A stretch of DNA of 64,000 nt from Salinibacterium sp. SWN167 (GTDB lineage: Bacteria > Actinomycetota > Actinomycetes > Actinomycetales > Microbacteriaceae): positions 617,462 to 681,461 of the forward strand of contig NZ_JADYWU010000002.1 in assembly GCF_015864665.1 (NCBI RefSeq), written 5' to 3'. The notes below the pieces were generated by a model. The model made no database searches, was not told the DNA's origin, and saw only the letters and a list, made by a program, of their open reading frames with translations. Position numbers and translations under genes: made by a program. Below, in pieces: positions 35,430 through 43,544 of the stretch; position 1 is the first letter of the stretch; every line of letters starts with the position of its first letter.

Positions 35430-36047
35430 TCAAGCACCATTCTCGTCGCCTCGACCGAGTTGAGGTGAACGGATTAGCAGATGCTTTGACACTTGCGAGA
35501 TGCGGGACCGCAGGTTTTCCAGCCACTCCACCACCTCCTCCACGTGAATCTCCCGGCCGAGGGAGTGAAGTACACGGCTTGTGTGGTCATAATTCATGTA
35601 CCTCCAAGTGCCTTCGGGTGCGGTCGCGCCGTTTCCCCAAGCGACCATCGCGCCATCCGGGTCTGCGAGGTAAAGTTCTTCAAGCCTTTCGTCAACGTGC
35701 GTCAGATCGTTCCGTATAGTGTCGAGATCTGCGGGCTCGATGTTGGGCAGTCCCACAAGGTGACGCATGTCTTGGTCTCGGTGAGGGAACTCGCGGGAGA
35801 CTGCCGACCTACGCCGGGATGAAGGCCAGAAAAAATCCCCAGCCACTGCCGCGGAGAACAGAAATGAAGAGGCCGTTTCAACAGAGTAGTCTCCGTCAAG
35901 GATCCGTCGCCCGGCTGTTATAGCCGCTTGCACGTGAGGCGTGAGCTGGGTGAACATTAGCCAGAGCAGCTGGCCTGGAGTCGAAATTCCGGGCCAATGA
36001 ATGACCCACGAGTCGTAGGAGTCCGGCGACGGGTGCTGATCACTCAT
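35430..36047 (-). CDS. Hypothetical protein, 205 residues
   Basis: A 205-residue soluble protein I do not recognise. It is rich in Trp, His and Asp in the N-terminal part (SDQHPSPDSYDSWVIHWPG) and has a helical middle with RRRSAVSREFPHRDQDMRHLVG. A C-terminal helical segment (VVEWLENLRSRISQVSKHLLI) looks like a coiled coil. No signal peptide or membrane span is present. It starts at ATG 36047 and points toward the TIGR02391 genes, convergent with them. It is the last gene of the accessory island before the chromosomal GTPase pair. Confidence 0.55.
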   Translation of the reverse strand: MSDQHPSPDSYDSWVIHWPGISTPGQLLWLMFTQLTPHVQAAITAGRRILDGDYSVETASSFLFSAAVAGDFFWPSSRRRSAVSREFPHRDQDMRHLVGLPNIEPADLDTIRNDLTHVDERLEELYLADPDGAMVAWGNGATAPEGTWRYMNYDHTSRVLHSLGREIHVEEVVEWLENLRSRISQVSKHLLIRSPQLGRGDENGA

Positions 36048-36186
36048 TTACATGTCCAAAGCATAGGCTGAATATTCATCCGGATGAAATATTTCTCGTG
36101 TATCTCACGTTAGCTCGTGTTCCGCATCTTGCTCGTCTCTACCGCGGCTGCGATTTTCGCTGCCACCCTTGTGTCGCAGGCGGGGG

Positions 36187-37791
36187 CTAGCGCCGAGCGA
36201 TCTGCAGCGCCGCCGCCACAGCCCGCGCCTGCTCGAGCGCCGTGGCGACGGGTGCCACGACATCCCGCTGCACGACCTCGTCGACCGCGGTGAGAAGGCG
36301 GCGGCGGGTGCGGCGCCGGCGACCGCCCGCAGCGATAGCGCTGAGCGCCGCCGACAATAAGCCCAGCACGATGCCGACGAGTACCGCCGCAATCAGCAGC
36401 AGCGTCGGTATCGCCCATCCGGTAAGTGGACCTTCCTCCACAGCGGGGAGCGGGAACGCCGGCAGTCCAAACGTCGGCAGCAGCGCGGTACCCACCAACC
36501 AAAGCGCTCCGCCCAGACCGGCGATCGTCGCGATCCACTGCACGATGCCCACGAGCACCCACCACCACGAACCTTTCGCGGGCAAAGGAGTGCGGGCAAT
36601 AGCAAGATCGAGAGTGGCCGGCAGAGCGTCGAGGGCGTGCTCCGCAGTGGTGCGCGCGGCGGCTCGCCACGGGGCAGAAACTCCCGCCCCAGCGTCGTCG
36701 GTGAACGTACGAACGGCCATTGACATCCGGGCCTGCGCGCCAGCGCTCAAGAGCGGCATGCTCGTCCGGTGAACATCGGGGTCATCGCCACGACGCTTTG
36801 GGCCAAGACCCAAGCGAGTGAGCGGGTCAGCGCGCAAGCGACCTATCCACGACACGAGCGGCCACCCGGTGGCCTGCCCGGAACGCTTGCGATATGAACG
36901 AGCAACAGCGGATGCCACGATGTCGACGCCCGCAGCCGTCCCGACCTCATCGCGCAGCCGGGCGGCGCTCTTCGGGTTGACCTTCTGCGGCGAACCCGGA
37001 TCGTCGATGCGGGCGGCAAGGGTCTGCACGTCAGCGCTGAGCCGCGCATCCCGCACCGCCTTCGACGCCGCAAGATCACCGATCGCCTTACGCAAAGCGT
37101 CGATACCCTCGCCCGTGCGGGCACTCACCGGCAGCACTCGGGCGCGGGGAATGCCATCACGTTCAACGATCGCCTGGAGCGACGTCACCACGGCGGCACG
37201 ATCATCCGCACTCAACAGATCGACCTGATTGAGCACGACCAGAGTCACAGCGGCGTGCTTGGCGTGCGGCGCGATGAACTGCGCGTGCAACACATCGTCG
37301 GCATACTTTTGCGGGTCCACGACCCAGATCAGAGCATCCACTTGACCAGCGAGTCGTTCGGCGACAGCACGATTGCTGGCTTCCACGGAATCGACATCGG
37401 GCAGATCAACGAGCACGAGTTTGCTCGCACGAGCGTCGAAAGGCGTCGACCGGTCGACCCGTTCGCGAACCTCAAGCCAGTCGAGCAGTTCGCTCGCGCC
37501 GGCCGCCTCCCACGTCACCGCAAGAGCTTCGGAAGTGGTGGGGCGGCGCACGTGCGCGACCGCCACCTCGTCACCCACGAGGGCATTCACGAGACTCGAC
37601 TTGCCTGACCCGGTAGCGCCGAAGACGCCAACGACCGTGTGCTCGGGGGAGCGAGAGCGGCGCGCCTCGGTCTGCGCGAGCAGCGCGCGAGCATCGCCGA
37701 GTACGTCGGCGGGAATACGTCCGGCGCCCGCCTCAGCGACGGTGCGCAGCGCGACAATTCGCTCGTCGAGGCTGGGCTTGGCGGCGCTCAC
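36187..37791 (-). CDS. Membrane-anchored dynamin/YfjP-like GTPase
   Basis: A 534-residue GTPase. G1 is GATGSGKSSLVN (Lys64), G3 is DLPDVDS and G4 is NQVD, with SAR as G5 (PVSARTGEG). The middle is helical, and the C-terminal part has two hydrophobic segments (VGIVQWIATIAGLGGALWLVGTALL and IPTLLLIAAVLVGIVLGLLSAAL) that anchor it in the membrane. Its GTG start overlaps the stop of the next GTPase gene (GTGA), a conserved two-gene unit in actinobacteria that resembles bacterial dynamin pairs acting on membranes. The precise role (membrane repair, antibiotic tolerance or cell-shape control) is not known from sequence. Confidence 0.82.
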   Translation of the reverse strand: MSAAKPSLDERIVALRTVAEAGAGRIPADVLGDARALLAQTEARRSRSPEHTVVGVFGATGSGKSSLVNALVGDEVAVAHVRRPTTSEALAVTWEAAGASELLDWLEVRERVDRSTPFDARASKLVLVDLPDVDSVEASNRAVAERLAGQVDALIWVVDPQKYADDVLHAQFIAPHAKHAAVTLVVLNQVDLLSADDRAAVVTSLQAIVERDGIPRARVLPVSARTGEGIDALRKAIGDLAASKAVRDARLSADVQTLAARIDDPGSPQKVNPKSAARLRDEVGTAAGVDIVASAVARSYRKRSGQATGWPLVSWIGRLRADPLTRLGLGPKRRGDDPDVHRTSMPLLSAGAQARMSMAVRTFTDDAGAGVSAPWRAAARTTAEHALDALPATLDLAIARTPLPAKGSWWWVLVGIVQWIATIAGLGGALWLVGTALLPTFGLPAFPLPAVEEGPLTGWAIPTLLLIAAVLVGIVLGLLSAALSAIAAGGRRRRTRRRLLTAVDEVVQRDVVAPVATALEQARAVAAALQIARR

Positions 37792-39548
37792 GAGGTGCCC
37801 TTCGCAGCACGCGCAACGTCATCGAGCAGCGCCTGCGATTCGCGCCGCAGCGAATCGGGAGTTGCACCGAACCGAAGCGGCTCCAACGCGACACTCAAGC
37901 GCGCGACTTCCGCGTCGAACAGAACGCGAACGCGCGCGTGCAGATCCTCGCGGGCTTCGCTCGCCAACTGACGCACGGCATCCTCACCAAAGATCGTCTC
38001 AAGCAGCTTCTGGCCGAGCACCGCTGACCCACCCGCAATCGCAATCTCGCCACCGGTGAGCCCACCGGTCGAAGCGAACACGACCACCATGAGGGCCACC
38101 GTCACGACGTTCAAACCGAGCGACAGAATGCGAGCCCGGATGCGCTTATCGCCCGCATTGTCGTGAATGAGCTGCATTAGCGCGCCCTGCCATTCGCGAA
38201 TCATCGCGGTCGTGGCGTGAGGCAGTTCGGGGCTTTCGCTGCCCAGTTCCGGATGCCGTTCAGCGATGGTCTTGCCGGCCACGCTGCGTTCCAGCCCGGC
38301 CCACGCTGCCGCGGCAGCGCGCCCCGCCTGATCAACGATCACGGTCTGCAGTCCCGTTTCGATCTGGGTTTCGACTTCAACCACGGGGTTGGGTTTGCCC
38401 GTGATCCACGCTGTCGCGCGGTCGCGTGCCGCGGAGAACCACGAGTCAACTTTTCTGAAGAAGTCGGAGGTGCCGACGAAGTCTTGCCAGCGGGCCAGCA
38501 CTTCGCCGCGCATCAGGGCGCCGTTCTGCGTGGCGGCGTCCACCGCGTCGAGCGCGGCGTCGTACTGCGCAGCGGCGGCGACGTGCGCGGCGTCGAGCCA
38601 GTCGAGTTGCTGCTGCCGAGCATCCGCAATCACCACCACTTGGCGGTCGAGCTCGCTAATGGCGCCGCTGAGCGTGCGGGCGGCGATGCGGGAACGTTCG
38701 GCGCGGTCGCCCGCGATGGAGCTCAGCCATTCGCGCGGACGTTCGACGGCGCTGGCGGGCAGCATGCCCAGGTCGTCAAGACGCTGTTCGTCGATGGAGA
38801 AAACGGGAGCGTCGCTAAGGCCGCGCTCCGCCAGCATCGACTGAAGGTCGGGAAGGATCTCGTCGAGAGCGCCGGGTGGCACCCGGTTGAGCACGATGCC
38901 GACGGTAATGGAGCGGGCGGCTGCGCTTTCGAGGAGGCGCCACGGCACGGCATCCGCATAGCGATTCGCGGTCGTGACGAACAGCCACAGGTCGGCGGCG
39001 GCAAGCAGTTGGGTGGCAAGCGCCCGGTTTTCGTCGGCGACCGAGTCAATATCTGGGGCATCAATGATCGCGAGCGAACGAGGAACGCTCTCGTGCTCGA
39101 GAAGCATGAGTTCACCGATGCGTGATTCTTCAGGCGTATCGCCGGCGCTTGACGCGGGCGTTCCGGGGGCGCTGATGCGGCCTCGCACGCGGGCAAGTCC
39201 GGGAAGAATGCGGTCGCTCGCGAACCATCCCGCATCGACGGGAGCGTGCACCAGAATCGGCTGCCGGGTCGTGGGGCGGATGACGCCGGCCCGAGTCGTC
39301 GCAACGCCCAGAAGCGCGTTCACGATTGTCGACTTGCCCGAGCCAGTGGAACCACCCACGACCGCTAGCAGGGGCGCATCGAGGTCTGCTAACCGAGGGC
39401 GGATGTAGTCGTCGATCTGTCGCACTGCGGCTGCGGCAGCCTCGCGCTGCGTTACGACGCCATCAAGATCAAGGGTCAGCCCGGCATCCGCCAGTGAGGC
39501 CCGCAGGCGCTCAAGCGAGAGGATCGCGGGCGCACTGTTATCGGTCAC
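37788..39548 (-). CDS. Dynamin-family GTPase with degenerate G4 motif
   Basis: A 586-residue GTPase, upstream and translationally coupled partner of the membrane-anchored GTPase. G1 is GGSTGSGKST (Lys72), followed by TTRQP as G2 and DAPDIDS as G3. The G4 motif reads NRVPPG and so lacks the aspartate that normally recognises guanine. The distal half is long and helical, with one hydrophobic stretch (ILSLGLNVVTVALMVVVFASTGGLTGGEIAIAGG) that may insert into the membrane, and a coiled-coil-like end. Two unlike GTPases that hetero-associate are typical of bacterial dynamin pairs, so this one may be the regulatory subunit (inference). Confidence 0.82.
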   Translation of the reverse strand: MTDNSAPAILSLERLRASLADAGLTLDLDGVVTQREAAAAAVRQIDDYIRPRLADLDAPLLAVVGGSTGSGKSTIVNALLGVATTRAGVIRPTTRQPILVHAPVDAGWFASDRILPGLARVRGRISAPGTPASSAGDTPEESRIGELMLLEHESVPRSLAIIDAPDIDSVADENRALATQLLAAADLWLFVTTANRYADAVPWRLLESAAARSITVGIVLNRVPPGALDEILPDLQSMLAERGLSDAPVFSIDEQRLDDLGMLPASAVERPREWLSSIAGDRAERSRIAARTLSGAISELDRQVVVIADARQQQLDWLDAAHVAAAAQYDAALDAVDAATQNGALMRGEVLARWQDFVGTSDFFRKVDSWFSAARDRATAWITGKPNPVVEVETQIETGLQTVIVDQAGRAAAAAWAGLERSVAGKTIAERHPELGSESPELPHATTAMIREWQGALMQLIHDNAGDKRIRARILSLGLNVVTVALMVVVFASTGGLTGGEIAIAGGSAVLGQKLLETIFGEDAVRQLASEAREDLHARVRVLFDAEVARLSVALEPLRFGATPDSLRRESQALLDDVARAAKGTS

Positions 39549-39674
39549 CGCTTAAGCATGCCGGGTGCGCGGCCAGTTCGCTAACTTTTGTTGTACACAG
39601 CGGCGGCGTTCTCAGACTCCGTGGCGTGCCGGTGTCGCGCGGAGGTGCCCACCGTTGGGGCCACCGCGCCATCG

Positions 39675-41210
39675 TTATCCTTGGCGGGCGCTGGTGCGTC
39701 GACGGAGCGCGATGAGAGCGAGGCCGGACAACAGCAGCAACGCCGTGGCGCCCAGGGCAGGTGTCGGATCGATTCCGGTGGCCGCGAGTTCTGCAGTTGC
39801 GGTAACCGTGGTGGCCGCTACTACGGCGGCCCAGGTCGCGACAAGCGTGATGGGAGCGGTGACGGGAGAGCCGAAGTTGTAGCTGGTGCCGTTGACGGTC
39901 CAGCCGGAGAAGGTGTATCCGTCGCGGGTGGGCGCGGTGGGGGCGGTGACAGTGTCGCCAGCGACGATCGCTGCAGCGGGGGCGCTGATGCCGCCGGCCG
40001 CATCGAAGCTGACGAGGTAATTGAACCCGATGGCGATGCTTCCGCCTTCACCGACTAAGGAAGTTGCAGCCGAGTAGCCGACCCCGGTCGGAGTGACCGT
40101 GTTGGTTATCAGGGATGCTCTAGGGCCTCCGCCATCGAGTGAGGCACCAGTATTCGGGGTGCCGTGAATATCCAGGGTGCCCGGGTTCCCGTCGTCGCCG
40201 CCGCCGATGCCAGCGGCGTTGCTTCCTCCGGTTGCGGTCGTGGTGCCGCCGGTGATGGTGGTCGTTTCGGCGCCAGAGCTAAACGGGCCGCCCCCGATGC
40301 CAGCACCGCGCTCGCCGCCGTTTGCGGCGACGGTGCCTCCGTTGATCATGGTGATGCCGCCACCGGCGCCATCGCCTCCGCCGATACCGGCGCCGGCGGA
40401 GCCGCCGTTTGCGGCGACGCTGCCTCCGTTGATCGTGGTGATGCCGCCGTTAGCGAATTCGCCTCCGCCGATGCCGGCGCTGCCATAGCCGCCGTTTGCG
40501 GTGGTGGTGCCGCCGTTGGTGGTGGTGGTGCCGCCGCTGCCGTAGTAGCCTCCGCCGATGCCGGCGCTGCCATAGCCGCCGGTTGCGGTTGTGGTGCCGC
40601 CGTTGATGGTGGTGGTGCCGCCGCTGCCGTAGAGGCCTCCGCCGATGCCGGCTCCGAAGTAGCCGCCGGTTGCGGTGATGGTGCCTCCGTTGATGGTGGT
40701 GGTGCCGCCGCTGCCCAAGGAGACACCACCGATGCCTGCTCCGGATAAGCCGCCGGTTGCGGTGATGGTGCCGGCGTTAATGATGATGGTTCCGGCATCG
40801 CTGGCATCGACGAGGGCGCAGGCTGCGGCACGGCCTCCGATCCCGGAAGCGCTGTCTCCGCCGGTCACGTTGAGGGTGCCTCCGCCGGTGGCATTGATGA
40901 TGAGTGTGGAGGTGCTCGGCACGCCGATTGCGGCCAGAGGGCCACTTGGGCTGGTGATGTTGAGCGTGTACCCATTCAGGTCGAGGGTGATTGCCTCACC
41001 ATCGTCGATCGCAAGCGAGTCTCCGCCGTCAGAGTCGATATCGGCGTCGAGCACGACGGTGTCGCCGTCGACTGCGAACGCAGTCTTGAGTGCACTCCAG
41101 CTGTCTACGGTGACGCTCGCAGCGGTCGCGGGCACCGCGACGGCGAGAGCCAAGGGGATGGCCAGCGCGGTTGCGAGCGCAGCGGTTTTCAGAAATGGGC
41201 GTGCGAGCAT
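39675..41210 (-). CDS. LAATG-sorted surface protein with Gly-rich repeats and one InlB repeat
   Basis: A 511-residue wall-anchored protein. A signal peptide (ends PATAAS) is followed by a beta-rich region and then about seven Gly/Thr-rich repeats of roughly 29 residues (AGIGGG...GGTTTINGGT...). These should form a beta-solenoid like those of adhesins. One InlB B-type repeat (YLVSFDAAGG ... DGYTFSGWTVNG) precedes the sorting signal LAATG at about residue 475, a hydrophobic span and RRR. LAATG-type signals are used by class E sortases in actinobacteria. I start at ATG 41210 (GGAG upstream). It is a paralogue of the gene at 43545-45128. Confidence 0.85.
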   Translation of the reverse strand: MLARPFLKTAALATALAIPLALAVAVPATAASVTVDSWSALKTAFAVDGDTVVLDADIDSDGGDSLAIDDGEAITLDLNGYTLNITSPSGPLAAIGVPSTSTLIINATGGGTLNVTGGDSASGIGGRAAACALVDASDAGTIIINAGTITATGGLSGAGIGGVSLGSGGTTTINGGTITATGGYFGAGIGGGLYGSGGTTTINGGTTTATGGYGSAGIGGGYYGSGGTTTTNGGTTTANGGYGSAGIGGGEFANGGITTINGGSVAANGGSAGAGIGGGDGAGGGITMINGGTVAANGGERGAGIGGGPFSSGAETTTITGGTTTATGGSNAAGIGGGDDGNPGTLDIHGTPNTGASLDGGGPRASLITNTVTPTGVGYSAATSLVGEGGSIAIGFNYLVSFDAAGGISAPAAAIVAGDTVTAPTAPTRDGYTFSGWTVNGTSYNFGSPVTAPITLVATWAAVVAATTVTATAELAATGIDPTPALGATALLLLSGLALIALRRRTSARQG

Positions 41211-41415
41211 GAGTGATCTCCGGGTGATCGTTCGGAACATCGTTCATCCCGCAATGGTTATCTAGAAGCTAGCAGGTCGATGCTCACCTCTGGGCACTCG
41301 AGTGACCCCACTTATGGTGTGTGGTTTCGCGTCGCCGCAGGGTGGTAATTAGGAACCGAGCATGCCGGGGCGGCGCCACTCCGCCAAACCCTCTCACTGT
41401 GCGTGCCGCTGTCGA

Positions 41416-41448
41416 GCGTCTCCGGAACAGCAGGAGTCCCGGAGACGC
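41416..41448 (-). terminator. Perfect 10-bp hairpin after the PHB depolymerase gene
   Basis: GCGTCTCCGG (41416-41425) and CCGGAGACGC (41439-41448) form a perfect ten-base stem around a 13-base loop. They lie 33 bases downstream of the depolymerase stop codon. There is no strong U-run on either side. Confidence 0.6.
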
Positions 41449-41480
41449 CCTTCGAGAGCGCTAGTCTGCGGTGCCGACTG

Positions 41481-42821
41481 TTAGCCGCAGCTACCCGTTT
41501 TTACCCAACTCGTTGCGGAGACCTGCGAGAGACTCGTGATCGTCGCGTCGCCCTGACCGAGGTAGCTCAGCGATCCCTTCGCGTAGTAAGGGTTGTACGG
41601 GTTGAACCCGTACGCGAACGCGCGCCCTGCGGCGGCATGCTGCGCGTTGGTGGCAGTGAAGCAGGTCACAGGATCTGGCGTTGGCGTCGGCGTTGGTGTC
41701 GGGGTGGAAGTGGCCGTCGGCGTCGGCGTGGGCGTCGGAGTCGGGTCAGGTCCGGGAGTGCCGGTCCGGTCAACACGACGATTGTTGTCGAAGAAGAACC
41801 CGGTCACATACGCCGGGTAGTCAACGCTGTTCGCATTGATATACGTTCCTCCGGTTCCCGCTCCTGCTGGCCAGTTGTGGCCGAGGTTCGAGTTCTGAAT
41901 TACCGATACCCGCGGCCCCGTGGCATCCGAGTAAAGAGTGCCCGAGCCGGCAGTGTTGTTGCCGGCCAAGCCGCTCAAGCTAAACGTTGACGTGCTGGAT
42001 GCCCCGTAAATGCCCGCCATGATTTGGCCGTTGAGGGTGTTGTATCCCGTCGACACGGTGCTGTCGTTGCTGCCATAAATGACCGAGGTGAGCTGGGTCG
42101 AGAACGCCGCAGAGTTAGCGCTGCCGAAGCTGGTGCAGGTGTTCGTTCCCTGCGATTTCGACACCGCGACACTCGAAATCTGGCCAGAAGTGGTGCCCAC
42201 CGTGGGGCCGGCATTGATGCCCATTCCCGCAAAGATGTCGGGGGCGAGGCATCCCATCACCATGGTTTCTCCACCGCCAGATGACAACCCGGAGATATAA
42301 ACCTGATCGGCGTCGATACCCAGACTGGCGCGCGCGGTTAGGGTCGTGGCGAGGTTCAGCAGGTTGTCGTCGTGCCGGGCCGGATTGCTGCGGGAGTGAT
42401 TGGAGTCGTAGTAATCCCAGCATCCGAAGACGACGCCACCGTTCGGGGCATCGGGGAGCGCGACGACCATTCCATAGTCTTCGGCAGCCGCTACCCAGTT
42501 GGCGTTCGCTTGAAAGTCGCTAGCCTTCTGGGCGCAGCCGTGAAGGCTGATCATGAGCGCACGCCCGGCAGGGAGTTCGGCGGCAGTGGATGGTGTGTAG
42601 ATGCGAGTGCTCATCCCTGCAACCGTTTCGGTAGCCCAGGTTCCCGGAACGGCGGCCGAACCGCCGGGATCCGACGAGTTGCTGCACCCGGGCAGCATCT
42701 CGAAACCGGGCGGGCACGTGATCGCGTGGGCCGCGAGGGGCGCTCCTGCCAACGTGGCGCTGACCAGGGCGAGAGAGGCGAGTACTGCCGGGATGGTGAG
42801 CCGGCGTTTAACAGTGGACAT
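41481..42821 (-). CDS. Secreted PHB depolymerase-family esterase
   Basis: Extracellular serine esterase of the short-chain polyhydroxyalkanoate depolymerase / feruloyl-esterase-like family, 446 residues. A signal peptide ends at about AAHA. The catalytic domain starts with the oxyanion motif LHGCAQKASDFQ, and the nucleophile lies in SGLSSGGGE (lipase box GLSSG). The active His is in GHNWPAG. A Pro/Thr linker (TPTPTPTATSTPTPT) leads to a C-terminal module of about 55 residues (CFTATNAQHAAAGRAFAYG...LGQGDATITSL...), probably substrate-binding. I start at ATG 42821 with GGAGG before it. A stray copy of the module lies at 43372-43540. Confidence 0.87.
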   Translation of the reverse strand: MSTVKRRLTIPAVLASLALVSATLAGAPLAAHAITCPPGFEMLPGCSNSSDPGGSAAVPGTWATETVAGMSTRIYTPSTAAELPAGRALMISLHGCAQKASDFQANANWVAAAEDYGMVVALPDAPNGGVVFGCWDYYDSNHSRSNPARHDDNLLNLATTLTARASLGIDADQVYISGLSSGGGETMVMGCLAPDIFAGMGINAGPTVGTTSGQISSVAVSKSQGTNTCTSFGSANSAAFSTQLTSVIYGSNDSTVSTGYNTLNGQIMAGIYGASSTSTFSLSGLAGNNTAGSGTLYSDATGPRVSVIQNSNLGHNWPAGAGTGGTYINANSVDYPAYVTGFFFDNNRRVDRTGTPGPDPTPTPTPTPTATSTPTPTPTPTPDPVTCFTATNAQHAAAGRAFAYGFNPYNPYYAKGSLSYLGQGDATITSLSQVSATSWVKTGSCG

Positions 42822-43072
42822 TCGGAATACCTCCGCACGTCGCAATCCGGTCTTCGCTCCGAGCGTCATTGCGCGGATGTCCCGAACGGACTGCGCGCCG
42901 CGAGAATATCGCGACGCTAACGGCTGCCACGGTGACGTGTCAGTCCGTCTAGATCAACCTACTCTGAAACCTGAATCATGTCTCATGTTTTCCACAGGTA
43001 CTGCGATGACGCTGGGGGCGGCTCCTAGAATCGTCGTGGCCTGCGCCGCCGCAGTCCTCCCCGACGAGAAGG

Positions 43073-43375
43073 ATGTTTGTGTTCCCCACCGCATTCCCGG
43101 CCCCGATCATTCCTGCCGCCGACTCCGTACCCGCTCTGCGCTGGGGCATCATGGCTCCCGGTGGAATCGCCGCGACCTTCGCCGCCGCGGTGCAGTCGCA
43201 CACCGAACAGAAACTTGTGGCTGTGGCATCCCGCAGCCTCGACCGTGCCCAAGACTTTGCGAAGACCTGGGGCATCGAGAAAGCGTACGGCGACTATGCC
43301 GAGCTACTGGCTAACCCCGACGTCGACGTGATCTCTGGCTGCCACGTTCGGGTTGCTGAGTTGTCAAACGGCTAG
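43073..43375 (+). pseudogene. Truncated Gfo/Idh/MocA oxidoreductase copy
   Basis: Starting with ATG 43073 and running to about 43334, this sequence is a close copy of the N-terminal third of the intact oxidoreductase at 45414: MFVFPTAFPAPIIPAADSVPALRWGIMAPGGIAATF, then DPDVDVI in both. Most differences are synonymous. At GACGTGATCT the homology stops and 13 unrelated codons follow to a TAG. The catalytic domain with the conserved Glu-Lys-Pro (VEKPF) is absent, so it cannot be active. Confidence 0.9.
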
Positions 43376-43542
43376 CCGCAGTTCGCCGTCTTGGCCCAAC
43401 TCGTTGCGGAGACCTGCGAGAGACTCGTGATCGTCGCGTCGCCCTGACCGAGGTAGCTCAGTGATCCCTTCGCGTAGTAAGAGTTGTAGGGGGTAAACCC
43501 ATACGCGAACGCGCGCCCGGCGGCGGCGTGGGCGTCGGAGAT
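43372..43542 (-). pseudogene. Stray copy of the PHB depolymerase C-terminal module
   Basis: On the minus strand this segment encodes HAAAGRAFAYGFTPYNSYY, then AKGSLSYLGQGDATITSLSQV, ending ANCG and TAG. It is nearly identical to the C-terminal module of the depolymerase at 41481. It begins right after the stop codon of the second surface protein, in the next frame over, and has no start, signal peptide or catalytic domain of its own. It is a remnant of a rearranged gene. Confidence 0.85.
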
Positions 43543-43544
43543 CG

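Noticed and set aside
26396..36050. Prophage or integrative element
   Set aside because: No integrase, transposase, phage structural gene, terminal repeat or tRNA junction is visible, so only a defence-type island is supported.
36110..36200. Signal-peptide-like frame (GTG around 36118) running into the end of the GTPase gene
   Set aside because: It overlaps the supported GTPase gene on the opposite strand, turns into Arg/Pro-rich sequence and has no ribosome site; probably chance.
40200..40800. Regular repeats that could be mistaken for a CRISPR array
   Set aside because: The 87-bp period is a multiple of three, the repeats lie inside one open frame and have no unique spacers; they are protein repeats.
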